Assembly: GCA_050739575.1 (NCBI GenBank)
Contig: JBOIBN010000019.1
Location: 1-38,167, forward strand
DNA from: JBOIBN01 sp050739575
Lineage (GTDB): Bacteria; Pseudomonadota; Gammaproteobacteria; JAKDMP01
Direction of reading: 5' to 3'
Length of the DNA: 38,167 nt
Part shown: piece after piece, positions 8,908-16,368 of the stretch
Layout: each line of letters begins with the position of its first letter
How positions within the stretch are numbered: the first letter of the stretch is position 1
Made by a program: the position numbers and the translations under genes
The notes under the pieces: model-generated
What the model was told of the DNA's origin: nothing
Database searches by the model: none
The model's input: only the letters and a program-made list of their open reading frames with translations

Positions 8908-10545
8908 ATGGCCACAAAAATTACTTCCGCTCTCATCCTGGCACCGGTTCTGGCAAGCGCACTGACTTTGAGCGCCTGCGGCGGAGGCGGTTCGTCCACG
9001 CAACCGAAACCGCCCCCGCCTCCGCCCCCGCCTAGTGCATTGGTGCGCGTGTCGGCGGCCTCGCCTTTTGCCACCGGCTGCGGCGGCAGCATGCAAGGAA
9101 GCATCCTGTACGAGAACGCCGAGGTCGAACCTTTCGTCGCGATCAATCCGGGGAATCCCGCCAACATCATCGGCGTCTGGCAACAGGATCGCTGGTCGGA
9201 CGGCGGTGCCCACGGCATCGTGGCGGGAGCGTCTTTCGACGACGGCAAGACCTGGCACCTGCACCCGCTCCTGCTGTCGCAGTGCGCCGGCGGCAATGCC
9301 GGAAACGGCGCCGATTACGCTCGCGCTTCCGATCCCTGGGTCACGATTTCGCCGAACGCGACGGCTTACGCAATCTCGATTTCATTCACCGGCAACACGT
9401 TTCAACAGGGATCACGAGGCGCGGTGCTGGTGGTGACCTCCAGCGACGGCGGCCAGACCTGGGGCAATCCGACCGCGCTCATCGTGGACGGCTCCAATGC
9501 CTTCAACGACAAGGAATCCATCGCCGCCGATCCGAACGACTCCGACTACGTCTATGCCGTGTGGGATCGGTTGACGACGGCGAATACCGGAGCCGCCACG
9601 ATGGCGCGCAGCACAGACGGCGGGCAGACCTGGGAGGCTGCGCGCTCGATCTACGATCCCGGCGTGAATAATCAAACGATCAACAACCAGATCGCGGTGC
9701 TGCCCGACGGCACCGTCGTGGACTTCTACACGGAAATAGACAATGCGTTCCAGGGGACGCCGAGCGCCTTCATGGCCGTCGTGCGCTCGACCGATCACGG
9801 CGTGAACTGGTCGGCGCCGATCAAGATCGCCGACGTGGATTCGATCGGCACCTTCGATCCCGAGACCGGCCAGCAAGTCCGCGCCGGCGCCGATCTCGGC
9901 CAGATCACGGCCGGGGCGGCGGGCGAACTGGCCGTCGTCTGGCAGGATGCCCGCTTTTCCGGCGGCGAGCGCGATGACGTCTTGTTCACTCAGTCCGCCG
10001 ACGGCGGGCTCAGTTGGCCCGCGCCGGTCGAAATCAACGGCGATCCGGACGTTCAAGCCTTCGAACCGGCGGTTTCGATCCGCGCCGACGGGCGCATCGG
10101 CGTGAGCTATTACGATTTTCGCAACGACACGTCCGATCCCGGTACGCTGCCGACCGATTACTGGCTGACACAATCCACGGACGGCACCCATTGGCAGGAA
10201 AGCCACATCTCGGGTTCCTTCGATCTCGACCTTGCACCCAACGCCGAAGGCCTGTTCACGGGCGACTATCAGGGCATCGGAAGCGAAGACGACCTGGGTT
10301 TCGTGCCGTTCTTCGTGCAGACCACCGGCGACGGCACGTCCAACCGCACCGACGTTTACATATTACCGCCTGGCACCGCAAATGCCGCACGCGCGCTGAC
10401 GGTAGAGGCGCGCGCGTTTCCTGCGGGAACGGCGGTCAAGATGACGCCCGAATTCCGCAGCCGAGTGCAGGCCGCGCTGCTCGATCTGCTGCGGGAAGAA
10501 ATACCCGGCCGCGGCGAAAACCCGCCGTCACCCGAACAACCCTAG
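8908..10545 (+). CDS. BNR/Asp-box repeat lipoprotein (sialidase-like fold)
   Basis: 545 residues. The start at 8908 has AAGGGA upstream and gives a lipoprotein signal ending in LTLSAC, so the mature protein should be lipid-anchored at Cys20 or so. A GGGG-S and poly-proline tether follows. The rest carries Asp-box (BNR) repeats typical of six-bladed propellers: SDGGQTWGN, STDGGQTWEAA, STDHGVNWSAP, SADGGLSWPAP and STDGTHW. That fold occurs in exo-sialidases but also in many non-enzymatic secreted proteins; I did not identify the full sialidase active site (FRIP arginine), so enzymatic function is not claimed. Its TAG stop is formed by the target TA plus the first base of the adjacent MITE-like element. 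Confidence 0.85.
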   Translation: MATKITSALILAPVLASALTLSACGGGGSSTQPKPPPPPPPPSALVRVSAASPFATGCGGSMQGSILYENAEVEPFVAINPGNPANIIGVWQQDRWSDGGAHGIVAGASFDDGKTWHLHPLLLSQCAGGNAGNGADYARASDPWVTISPNATAYAISISFTGNTFQQGSRGAVLVVTSSDGGQTWGNPTALIVDGSNAFNDKESIAADPNDSDYVYAVWDRLTTANTGAATMARSTDGGQTWEAARSIYDPGVNNQTINNQIAVLPDGTVVDFYTEIDNAFQGTPSAFMAVVRSTDHGVNWSAPIKIADVDSIGTFDPETGQQVRAGADLGQITAGAAGELAVVWQDARFSGGERDDVLFTQSADGGLSWPAPVEINGDPDVQAFEPAVSIRADGRIGVSYYDFRNDTSDPGTLPTDYWLTQSTDGTHWQESHISGSFDLDLAPNAEGLFTGDYQGIGSEDDLGFVPFFVQTTGDGTSNRTDVYILPPGTANAARALTVEARAFPAGTAVKMTPEFRSRVQAALLDLLREEIPGRGENPPSPEQP

Positions 10546-10687
10546 CAGGCTGCTGAAAAACGTAGCGAGCGAAGGCAGCTTGGACGCGGCCGGAGCGCAG
10601 GAACCGCAGTTTACGAACGGGTAAATGAGGATTCCGAGCACCGCCCGCGTTCAAGATGCCGAGCGCAGTAGTTTTTCAGCAGCCTGC
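10545..10687. mobile_element. 143-bp MITE-like element with perfect terminal inverted repeats and TA flanks
   Basis: GCAGGCTGCTGAAAAAC (10545-10561) is an exact inverted copy of GTTTTTCAGCAGCCTGC (10671-10687). Both ends are flanked by TA (10543-10544 and 10688-10689), as expected of a TA target-site duplication; counting the TA the inverted repeat is 19 bp. The interior has no coding capacity and holds a small central hairpin (TTTAC 10610-10614 with GTAAA 10621-10625). The element sits between convergent genes and, if transcribed, its ends would pair into a long stem in either direction, so it might also act as a transcription barrier. A non-autonomous transposon (MITE) or large REP-like element are both possible. 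Confidence 0.8.
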
Positions 10688-11883
10688 TATGAAATCGTGA
10701 CGCGGGCGTAGCGCCTCTTGCCGACCTGAATGACATAGGTTTCCCCGGCAACAAGACGTAATTCCCGATCTTCGACGCGCTCACCGTCCACGCGCACGGC
10801 GCCTTGGGCGATCATGCGGTTGGCCTCGCTCGTGCTCGGGACCAAGCCCGCCGCCTTGAGAAGTTGCGCGAGCGCAAGCGGTCCGTTCAAACGCAGCTCG
10901 GGCATGTTTTCCGGCAGCTTGCCGCGGGCGAAGCGCGCGACAAAATCTTCCTGCGCCTTGCGTGCCGCCGCGGCGCCGTGGAAGCGCGCCGTCATTTCGC
11001 TCGCGAGCAGGAATTTCACGTCGCGCGGATTGCCTCCTTCTTCCACTTCCTGCTTCAACTTCGCCAGTTCGCCGAGCGTCCGCGAGGAAAGCAGTTCGAA
11101 ATAGCGCCACATCATCTCGTCTGAGACCGACATAAGTTTTCCGAACATCTCGTCCGGCGGCTCCGCAAGACCGATCGCGTTGCCAAGCGACTTTGACATC
11201 TTCTGCACGCCGTCGAGTCCTTCGAGTATTGGCAGCGTCATCACCACCTGCGGCGCCTGACCCTGCGTGCTCTGCAACTGCCGCCCCGTGAGCAGGTTGA
11301 AACGCTGGTCGGTGCCGCCGAGTTCGACGTCGGCATGGAGCGCAATCGAATCGTAGCCTTGCACGAGCGGATAGAGAAACTCGTGCAGCGATATCGGATC
11401 GTTTGCCCGGTAGCGCTTCTCGAAGTCGTCGCGCTCGAGCATGCGTGCGACGGTCATCTGTCCGGCAAGACGCAGGAGATCGGCCGCGCCCAGCTTCCCG
11501 AGCCACTCACTGTTGCGCGCGATGCGCGTCTTTTCAAGATCGAGAATCCTGCCGACCTGTTCGGCGTAGGTTTGCGCGTTCGCGTCTATTTCTTCCGCCG
11601 TCAAGGTAGGGCGGGTCGCGCTGCGCCCGGAAGGATCGCCGATCATCCCGGTAAAGTCACCGATCACGAACACAACCTCGTGACCGCGGTCCTGAAACTG
11701 GCGCATCTTGTTCAAAAGCACCGTGTGGCCGAGATGCAGGTCCGGCGCCGTGGGGTCGAAGCCTGCCTTGATTACGAGCGGGCGGCCGAGCTTGAGACGC
11801 GCGTCCAGCTCCTCGCGCTTGAGAATGTCCGCCGTGCCGCGCGCGAGTTCGGCGAGATCCTGATGCTCGGGATGGTCGGTCAT
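10687..11883 (-). CDS. tyrS: Tyrosyl-tRNA synthetase
   Basis: A 398-residue class I aminoacyl-tRNA synthetase charging tRNA-Tyr. Seen: IKAGFDPTAPDLHLGHTVLL with the HIGH-class signature (HLGH), GDFTGMIGDPSGRSATRP, GGTDQRFNLLTGR, the KMSKS loop as QKMSKSLGNAIGL, and a C-terminal S4 RNA-binding domain (last 60 residues or so). This is the bacterial TyrRZ-like subgroup with about 400 residues. The chosen ATG is 11883; another in-frame ATG at 11892 adds three residues. The TAG stop uses the TA flanking the MITE-like element plus the element's end base. It converges with the BNR lipoprotein gene. Confidence 0.96.
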   Translation of the reverse strand: MTDHPEHQDLAELARGTADILKREELDARLKLGRPLVIKAGFDPTAPDLHLGHTVLLNKMRQFQDRGHEVVFVIGDFTGMIGDPSGRSATRPTLTAEEIDANAQTYAEQVGRILDLEKTRIARNSEWLGKLGAADLLRLAGQMTVARMLERDDFEKRYRANDPISLHEFLYPLVQGYDSIALHADVELGGTDQRFNLLTGRQLQSTQGQAPQVVMTLPILEGLDGVQKMSKSLGNAIGLAEPPDEMFGKLMSVSDEMMWRYFELLSSRTLGELAKLKQEVEEGGNPRDVKFLLASEMTARFHGAAAARKAQEDFVARFARGKLPENMPELRLNGPLALAQLLKAAGLVPSTSEANRMIAQGAVRVDGERVEDRELRLVAGETYVIQVGKRRYARVTIS

Positions 11884-11982
11884 GCAGAACAAGCCGTGAT
11901 TTCCCCCGGCGATTATAACGACGTTGAGGCGCTACGCCTGCATTCTCACGCCGTGCGCGACGGTACGGAATATGGATGGAGC

Positions 11983-12010
11983 TTGACTTCCGTCCCTATA
12001 GGCGTATTTT
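11983..12010 (+). promoter_or_regulatory. Candidate sigma-70 promoter for the small secreted protein
   Basis: TTGACT (11983-11988) and TATTTT (12005-12010) are separated by 16 bp. The predicted start falls about 25 nt before the ATG at 12042, with GGAG (12031-12034) as ribosome site in between. This is read by eye. Confidence 0.5.
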
Positions 12011-12041
12011 TTAGGGCTGCGACTTATTTGGGAGCTTCGTC

Positions 12042-12440
12042 ATGAACGTTTCAAAAGTAACAGCGTTCTTGCTGTCGGGAGCCAGCCTTGCATTAGCGCT
12101 TCCGGCCGCGACGGCAAGCGCCGCATCCCCGGATGCCGCGGCGCACCAGCAGGTATTGGCGTCGCCGGACTCCCCTTTGTCTTCGACCTGTTTCAAGAAG
12201 CCGTCTTTCACGCCCGCGTTTCCCGGGACTACGCTATCGAGAGACTTCGAGGTGGGTAACTGGCATTATGAAATCAGTTATAAATATGACCCGCAAAAGC
12301 GGGATTGGGACGTAGCGGAATTCAAGGCTCACCGCATACGCATGAGTCACATGACTCCGGTTCCGGCATCAATGTGGGCGGCAAAAGCAGCCTCCATAGA
12401 AGCCAAAACTTGTCCGATCGATTCATTGCCCCTCGAGTAA
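12042..12440 (+). CDS. Small secreted protein of unknown function
   Basis: 132 residues, not recognised. A clear Sec signal peptide (residues about 1-27, ending TASA) is followed by a mature part of about 105 residues with two cysteines (in STCFKKP and KTCPIDS) that could form a disulphide in the periplasm. The middle (EVGNWHYEISYKYDPQKRDW) looks like beta strands with aromatic residues. GGAG at good spacing and a promoter-like element upstream support that it is expressed. It stands alone between divergent tyrS and convergent lpdA; neighbours give no functional hint. Confidence 0.65.
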   Translation: MNVSKVTAFLLSGASLALALPAATASAASPDAAAHQQVLASPDSPLSSTCFKKPSFTPAFPGTTLSRDFEVGNWHYEISYKYDPQKRDWDVAEFKAHRIRMSHMTPVPASMWAAKAASIEAKTCPIDSLPLE

Positions 12441-12549
12441 CCGCCAACCAGCGGCACCGCTCCAATTCTTGTCGACAAGATAACTATCGTTGGCCAAAGT
12501 TGCGTGACGGCATAGTCCGTATTTGCGGAAACGCCCAACGAATGCAGCA

Positions 12550-14454
12550 CTATTTGCGCAGATAGAGATCGGTGACGGTGCCGGCGGCCACTTCGGCGGC
12601 CATGCCGACGCTTTCGGACAGCGTCGGATGCGGGTGAATGGACAAAGCGATGTCTTCGGCGTCGCAGCCCATTTCGATCGCGAGCACGAGTTCCGCAATG
12701 AGTTCGCCCGCGTTCGGTCCGACGATGCCGGCGCCGACGATGCGCCCAGTTTCCTGGTCGAACAGGAGCTTGGTCAGGCCGGAATCCACACCGAGCGTGA
12801 GCGCGCGGCCGTTGGCCAGCCATGGGAACACCGCTTTTTTGACGGCTACGTCCTGCTTCTTTGCCTCGTCTTCGGTGAGACCGGCCCAGGCCACCTCGGG
12901 ATGCGTGTAGGCGACGGAAGGGATTGCGCGTGCATCGAAGTGGCTCTTTCTGCCGCAGGCGGCCTCGGCTGCAACCTTGCCTTCGTGGCTTGCCTTGTGC
13001 GCAAGCAGCGGCGGCCCGGCGATGTCACCGATCGCGAAAATGTGCGCGACGTTGGTGCGCATTTGGCTGTCGGTCGTAACAAAACCGCGTTCGTCCACGG
13101 CGATGCCCGCCGCCTCGGCCGCGATGGCATGGCCGTTCGGCCGCCGCCCGACCGCGACCAATACGCGCCCGAAGATGCCGCTCCATTCGCCGTCGGGCCC
13201 GATGCAGCGCGCATGAATGCCGTTCTTCCGGGCCTCGAATTCGGCGACGCGGGTTTCCAGACGAATGGCCTCGAATTCCTCCTCAAGCCGTTTTGCGAGC
13301 GGTTTGACGAGATCGCGGTCGGTGCCGGGCATGAGTCCGTCGGTGAGTTCGACCACCGTGACCGCGGAGCCGAGCGCGGCGTACACCTGCGCCATCTCGA
13401 GCCCGATGATGCCGCCGCCGACGACCAGCAGCTTTTTCGGAATGTCCGCGAGTTCGAGCGCACCGGTGGAATCCATGATGCGCGGATCGTCCGGTTGTCC
13501 GGGCAGACGCACGGGCTCGGAACCGGCGGCGACGATGGCCTGTTCGAATGCGAGTGTCTGCTTGCGGCCGTTCGCTTCCACTTCGACGAGATGGGGCGCG
13601 ACGAAGTATCCCCGTCCTGTTACGACCTTCACCTTGCGCTGTTTGGCGAGACGCGAAATGCCGTCCGTAAGGCGCTCCACGGCCCGGTTCTCGAAGCCGC
13701 GCAGCCCTTCCAGCTTGATGTTCAGCGCATCGAAACCAAGGCCGTGTCCGCTCATGGCGCGCGCCTGTTCGATCACCTCGGCCGCATGCAGCAAGGCCTT
13801 TGACGGGATGCAACCGACGTTGAGGCACACGCCGCCCAGACGCTCGTAGCGCTCGACCAGAATTACATCGCGTCCCAGGTCTGCCGCTCGGAATGCCGCG
13901 GTATAGCCGCCCGGGCCGGAGCCGAGCACGAGCACCTCGCAGGCGAGGTCGGCACGCTTTTTCGCTTCCTCAAACGCGTGCTTGTCTTCGGGCGCAGCTT
14001 CGCGGGTCTTCTTTCCCGATTTGTCTTCCGGCTCCTGCGCTTTTGCGCCCGATTTCTGCGTGGAGCGTTCGGTCCGGCTGTCTTCATCCTGTTTCGGCTC
14101 GGCTTGACCCTCGGCTCCAGCGCCCGTTTCGTCGTCAGCTTTCTCCGATTTTTCTTTTTTTTCAGGAGCGGATTTTTTGTCCTTGCCGGCGCTCTCTTTC
14201 TCGCTATCGTCAGCGACGGCCTCGACGGTCAGGATTACGTCGCCTTCCGACACCTTGTCGCCGGTCTTGATCTTGAGTTCCTTCACGGTACCCGCAAAAG
14301 GCGCCGGTACATCCATTACCGCCTTGTCCGATTCGAGCGTGGCCAGCGAATCTTCCTTCGCGATCTTGTCGCCCGCCGCCACCAGCACGTCGATGACTTC
14401 GACGCCCTCGAAGCCGCCGATGTCGGGAACCTTGATGTCGCGTGTTTCTGCCAT
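12550..14454 (-). CDS. lpdA: Dihydrolipoyl dehydrogenase (E3) with N-terminal lipoyl domain
   Basis: 634 residues. Residues 1-80 are a lipoyl domain with lipoylated Lys44 in LESDKAVMD. Residues about 82-165 form a Lys/Glu/Asp-rich linker. The rest is the FAD disulphide reductase: GSGPGGYTAAFRAADLG (FAD), GGVCLNVGCIPSKALL (redox Cys pair), VVGGGIIGLEMAQVYAALGS (NAD), GDIAGPPLLAHKA and a C-terminal interface domain with SIHPHPTLSE. It reoxidises dihydrolipoyl groups of AceF. Lipoyl-bearing E3s are known in Neisseria and other proteobacterial PDH operons. AGGAG precedes the ATG. Last gene of the aceE-aceF-VOC-lpdA operon. Its lipoyl domain closely matches that of AceF. Confidence 0.97.
   Translation of the reverse strand: MAETRDIKVPDIGGFEGVEVIDVLVAAGDKIAKEDSLATLESDKAVMDVPAPFAGTVKELKIKTGDKVSEGDVILTVEAVADDSEKESAGKDKKSAPEKKEKSEKADDETGAGAEGQAEPKQDEDSRTERSTQKSGAKAQEPEDKSGKKTREAAPEDKHAFEEAKKRADLACEVLVLGSGPGGYTAAFRAADLGRDVILVERYERLGGVCLNVGCIPSKALLHAAEVIEQARAMSGHGLGFDALNIKLEGLRGFENRAVERLTDGISRLAKQRKVKVVTGRGYFVAPHLVEVEANGRKQTLAFEQAIVAAGSEPVRLPGQPDDPRIMDSTGALELADIPKKLLVVGGGIIGLEMAQVYAALGSAVTVVELTDGLMPGTDRDLVKPLAKRLEEEFEAIRLETRVAEFEARKNGIHARCIGPDGEWSGIFGRVLVAVGRRPNGHAIAAEAAGIAVDERGFVTTDSQMRTNVAHIFAIGDIAGPPLLAHKASHEGKVAAEAACGRKSHFDARAIPSVAYTHPEVAWAGLTEDEAKKQDVAVKKAVFPWLANGRALTLGVDSGLTKLLFDQETGRIVGAGIVGPNAGELIAELVLAIEMGCDAEDIALSIHPHPTLSESVGMAAEVAAGTVTDLYLRK
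14390..14433. repeat. 44-bp direct repeat, lpdA copy (lipoyl domain)
   Basis: This tract is identical, base for base, to 16293-16336 in aceF. Both encode the FEGVEVID part of the lipoyl domain. It reflects duplication of the domain with later gene conversion or strong codon conservation. Confidence 0.85.
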
Positions 14455-14464
14455 CGAAAGCTCC

Positions 14465-14845
14465 TCAGTCCCAGCGATTAGCGTTTTTCGGGAACCCGGG
14501 ACGCTGTACGCGTACTACGCAAAAGCGCTGACCAGTGGGAGCCTGCATCACCACCCAGCGAGGCAGTTCTTCCATCACTTTGGCGCCGAGGTTCATGAGA
14601 CGCGCCACTTCGGCGGGAATGTCATCCGTCTCGATATCGACATGGACGCGACTCTCGTGCTTCACTTTTTGTATCTGGACGATGGGTTCATCCGGCGGAG
14701 TCTCCAGCATGCGGTAATTGCCGCGGCTGCCCGGGTGCTTGTGATCCACCGGCCGGCCCAGCGCTTCACCCCAGAACCCGGCCGCTTCGTCCACATCATC
14801 GATCTTGCAGTCGATGAGCACTGCGCAGAGACGGCTATGGTGCAC
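14465..14845 (-). CDS. VOC (glyoxalase/bleomycin-resistance) superfamily protein
   Basis: A 126-residue protein with the paired beta-alpha-beta-beta-beta layout of the vicinal oxygen chelate superfamily: HSRLCAVLIDCKIDDVDEAA at the start, FWGEALGRPV after the first helix, VHVDIETDD opening the second module and FCVVRVQRP at the end. Candidate metal or substrate residues are His3, Glu and His66-68, but the substrate is not predictable. It lies between aceF (24 bp away) and lpdA (10 bp away) in the same direction, so it is almost certainly transcribed with the pyruvate dehydrogenase genes. This gene is not a standard part of that operon. Confidence 0.85.
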   Translation of the reverse strand: MHHSRLCAVLIDCKIDDVDEAAGFWGEALGRPVDHKHPGSRGNYRMLETPPDEPIVQIQKVKHESRVHVDIETDDIPAEVARLMNLGAKVMEELPRWVVMQAPTGQRFCVVRVQRPGFPKNANRWD

Positions 14846-14869
14846 GGTTTCCTCCTTGCCCCGCGCCGT

Positions 14870-16351
14870 TCAGTCGACGAGGCCGCGCAAGGTTTCGATC
14901 GTGTCGGCAAGGTGACGCGTGAAATGCACGGCCTGGGCGCCGTCAACCACGCGATGATCGTAGGATAGCGAGAGCGGCAGCATGAGCCGCGGCTCGAAAT
15001 CGCTGCCGTTCCACTTCGGCTTCATTTCCGCGCGCGACACGCCGAGGATGGCGACTTCCGGTGCATTCACGATCGGCGTGAATGCCGTGCCGCCGATACT
15101 GCCGAGACTCGTTATGGTGAAACAGGCACCCTCAATGTCGTCGCGTTTGAGCTTGCCCGCGCGCGCCTTCTCGCCAAGTTCGGCGAGTTCTTCCGCGATG
15201 GCGGTCAGATCCTTCTTGTCGGCGTTGCGGATCACCGGTACGACAAGTCCCTGATCCGTGTCCACGGCGAACCCGATGTGGAAATAACGACGTACGATCA
15301 GTTTTTCGGCGGCGGCATCGAGCGATGAATTGACATCCGGATAAGCATCGAGGGCGCGCACAACGGCGCGCACCAGAAAGGCGAGCGGGGTGAATTTGAC
15401 GCCGCGGTTCCCAGCGTCCGCGTTCAGCGCCTTGCGCACGACCTCGAGCGCCGTCATGTCGGCTTCGTCGTGCTGGGTGACATGCGGCACGTTGACCCAG
15501 GCCGCCTGCAAACGCGGGCCGGAAATACGCTGAATGCGCGAGAGCGGCTTTTCTTCGACTTCGCCGAAACGCGCGAAATCCACTTCGGGTACGGTGGGAA
15601 GACCCGCCGCGCCACCCTTTAGCGCTCCCTTTACGTAGCGTTTGACATCCTCGTGGGTGACCCGCCCCTTGCTTCCAGACCCCTTGACCTGCGAGAGATT
15701 CACGCCGAGCTCGCGCGCAAACTTGCGCACCGAAGGTCCCGCATGGGCATTGACGATCCCGGCCTGCTCGACCGTGGGCGGAGAGATCGGCTTGCGACCG
15801 GAATCTGCAACGTCCCTTTTGTCTCCCGATGTCGCGCCGCCGCGATCTTCGGCCTGATCCTCTTCCTCTTCCTCGTCCTTGCTCTCGTCTTTTTTCTCTC
15901 GATCGCGTTTGCGCCCCTTGTCTTCGTCTTTCTCCTTTTCTTCTTCCTTAGATTTACTTTCACCGCTCGCCTTCGACTCGTCGGCATCTTTCGCAGACGT
16001 TCGCTTTTCTTTACTTTCTTTCTCTTCGCCGCCTTTATTTTTCTCCTCTTTGTCCCCGTCCTTCGACGATTCGCTCTTCTCTTCTTTGTCGTTGTCTTTC
16101 TCTTCGCCGTCTTCTCCGGCGGTATCGGCAATGAGAATCACGTCGCCCTCGGCCACCTTGTCGCCCGCCTTGACCTTGAGTTCCTTCACCATGCCGGAGA
16201 ACGGAGCCGGCACATCCATCGCCGCCTTGTCGGATTCGAGCGTAATCAGCGAATCTTCTTTCTCGACCTTGTCGCCCTCTGAAACCAGTACATCGATGAC
16301 TTCGACGCCCTCGAAGCCGCCGATGTCGGGAACCTTCATTTCCTTGGCCAT
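14870..16351 (-). CDS. aceF: Pyruvate dehydrogenase E2 (dihydrolipoyl acetyltransferase)
   Basis: 493 residues. Order: one lipoyl domain (1-78, Lys42 in LESDKAAMD); a linker of about 110 residues (about 78-187) made almost only of Lys, Glu, Asp, Ser, Gly and Arg; the peripheral-subunit-binding domain (PSVRKFARELGVNLSQVKGS, about 200-240); and the catalytic domain ending with LSYDHRVVDGAQAVHF, whose His is catalytic. E2 moves acetyl groups from AceE to CoA and forms the core of the complex. E. coli AceF has three lipoyl domains and Ala/Pro linkers; here there is one domain and a hypercharged linker. The real start is the ATG at 16351; the frame stays open further upstream inside aceE. Confidence 0.96.
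   Translation of the reverse strand: MAKEMKVPDIGGFEGVEVIDVLVSEGDKVEKEDSLITLESDKAAMDVPAPFSGMVKELKVKAGDKVAEGDVILIADTAGEDGEEKDNDKEEKSESSKDGDKEEKNKGGEEKESKEKRTSAKDADESKASGESKSKEEEKEKDEDKGRKRDREKKDESKDEEEEEDQAEDRGGATSGDKRDVADSGRKPISPPTVEQAGIVNAHAGPSVRKFARELGVNLSQVKGSGSKGRVTHEDVKRYVKGALKGGAAGLPTVPEVDFARFGEVEEKPLSRIQRISGPRLQAAWVNVPHVTQHDEADMTALEVVRKALNADAGNRGVKFTPLAFLVRAVVRALDAYPDVNSSLDAAAEKLIVRRYFHIGFAVDTDQGLVVPVIRNADKKDLTAIAEELAELGEKARAGKLKRDDIEGACFTITSLGSIGGTAFTPIVNAPEVAILGVSRAEMKPKWNGSDFEPRLMLPLSLSYDHRVVDGAQAVHFTRHLADTIETLRGLVD
16293..16336. repeat. 44-bp direct repeat, aceF copy (lipoyl domain)
   Basis: Identical to 14390-14433 in lpdA; see that entry. The copies are in the same orientation about 1.9 kb apart, so recombination between them would remove the VOC gene and most of aceF. 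Confidence 0.85.
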
Positions 16352-16368
16352 GCTGCTGCTCCCTGCGC

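Noticed and set aside
9001..9035. CCGCCCCCG-rich tract as a possible repeat or regulatory site
   Set aside because: It simply encodes the poly-proline tether of the lipoprotein.
12523..13803. 426-codon plus-strand frame opposite lpdA
   Set aside because: Antisense shadow of a clear dihydrolipoyl dehydrogenase.
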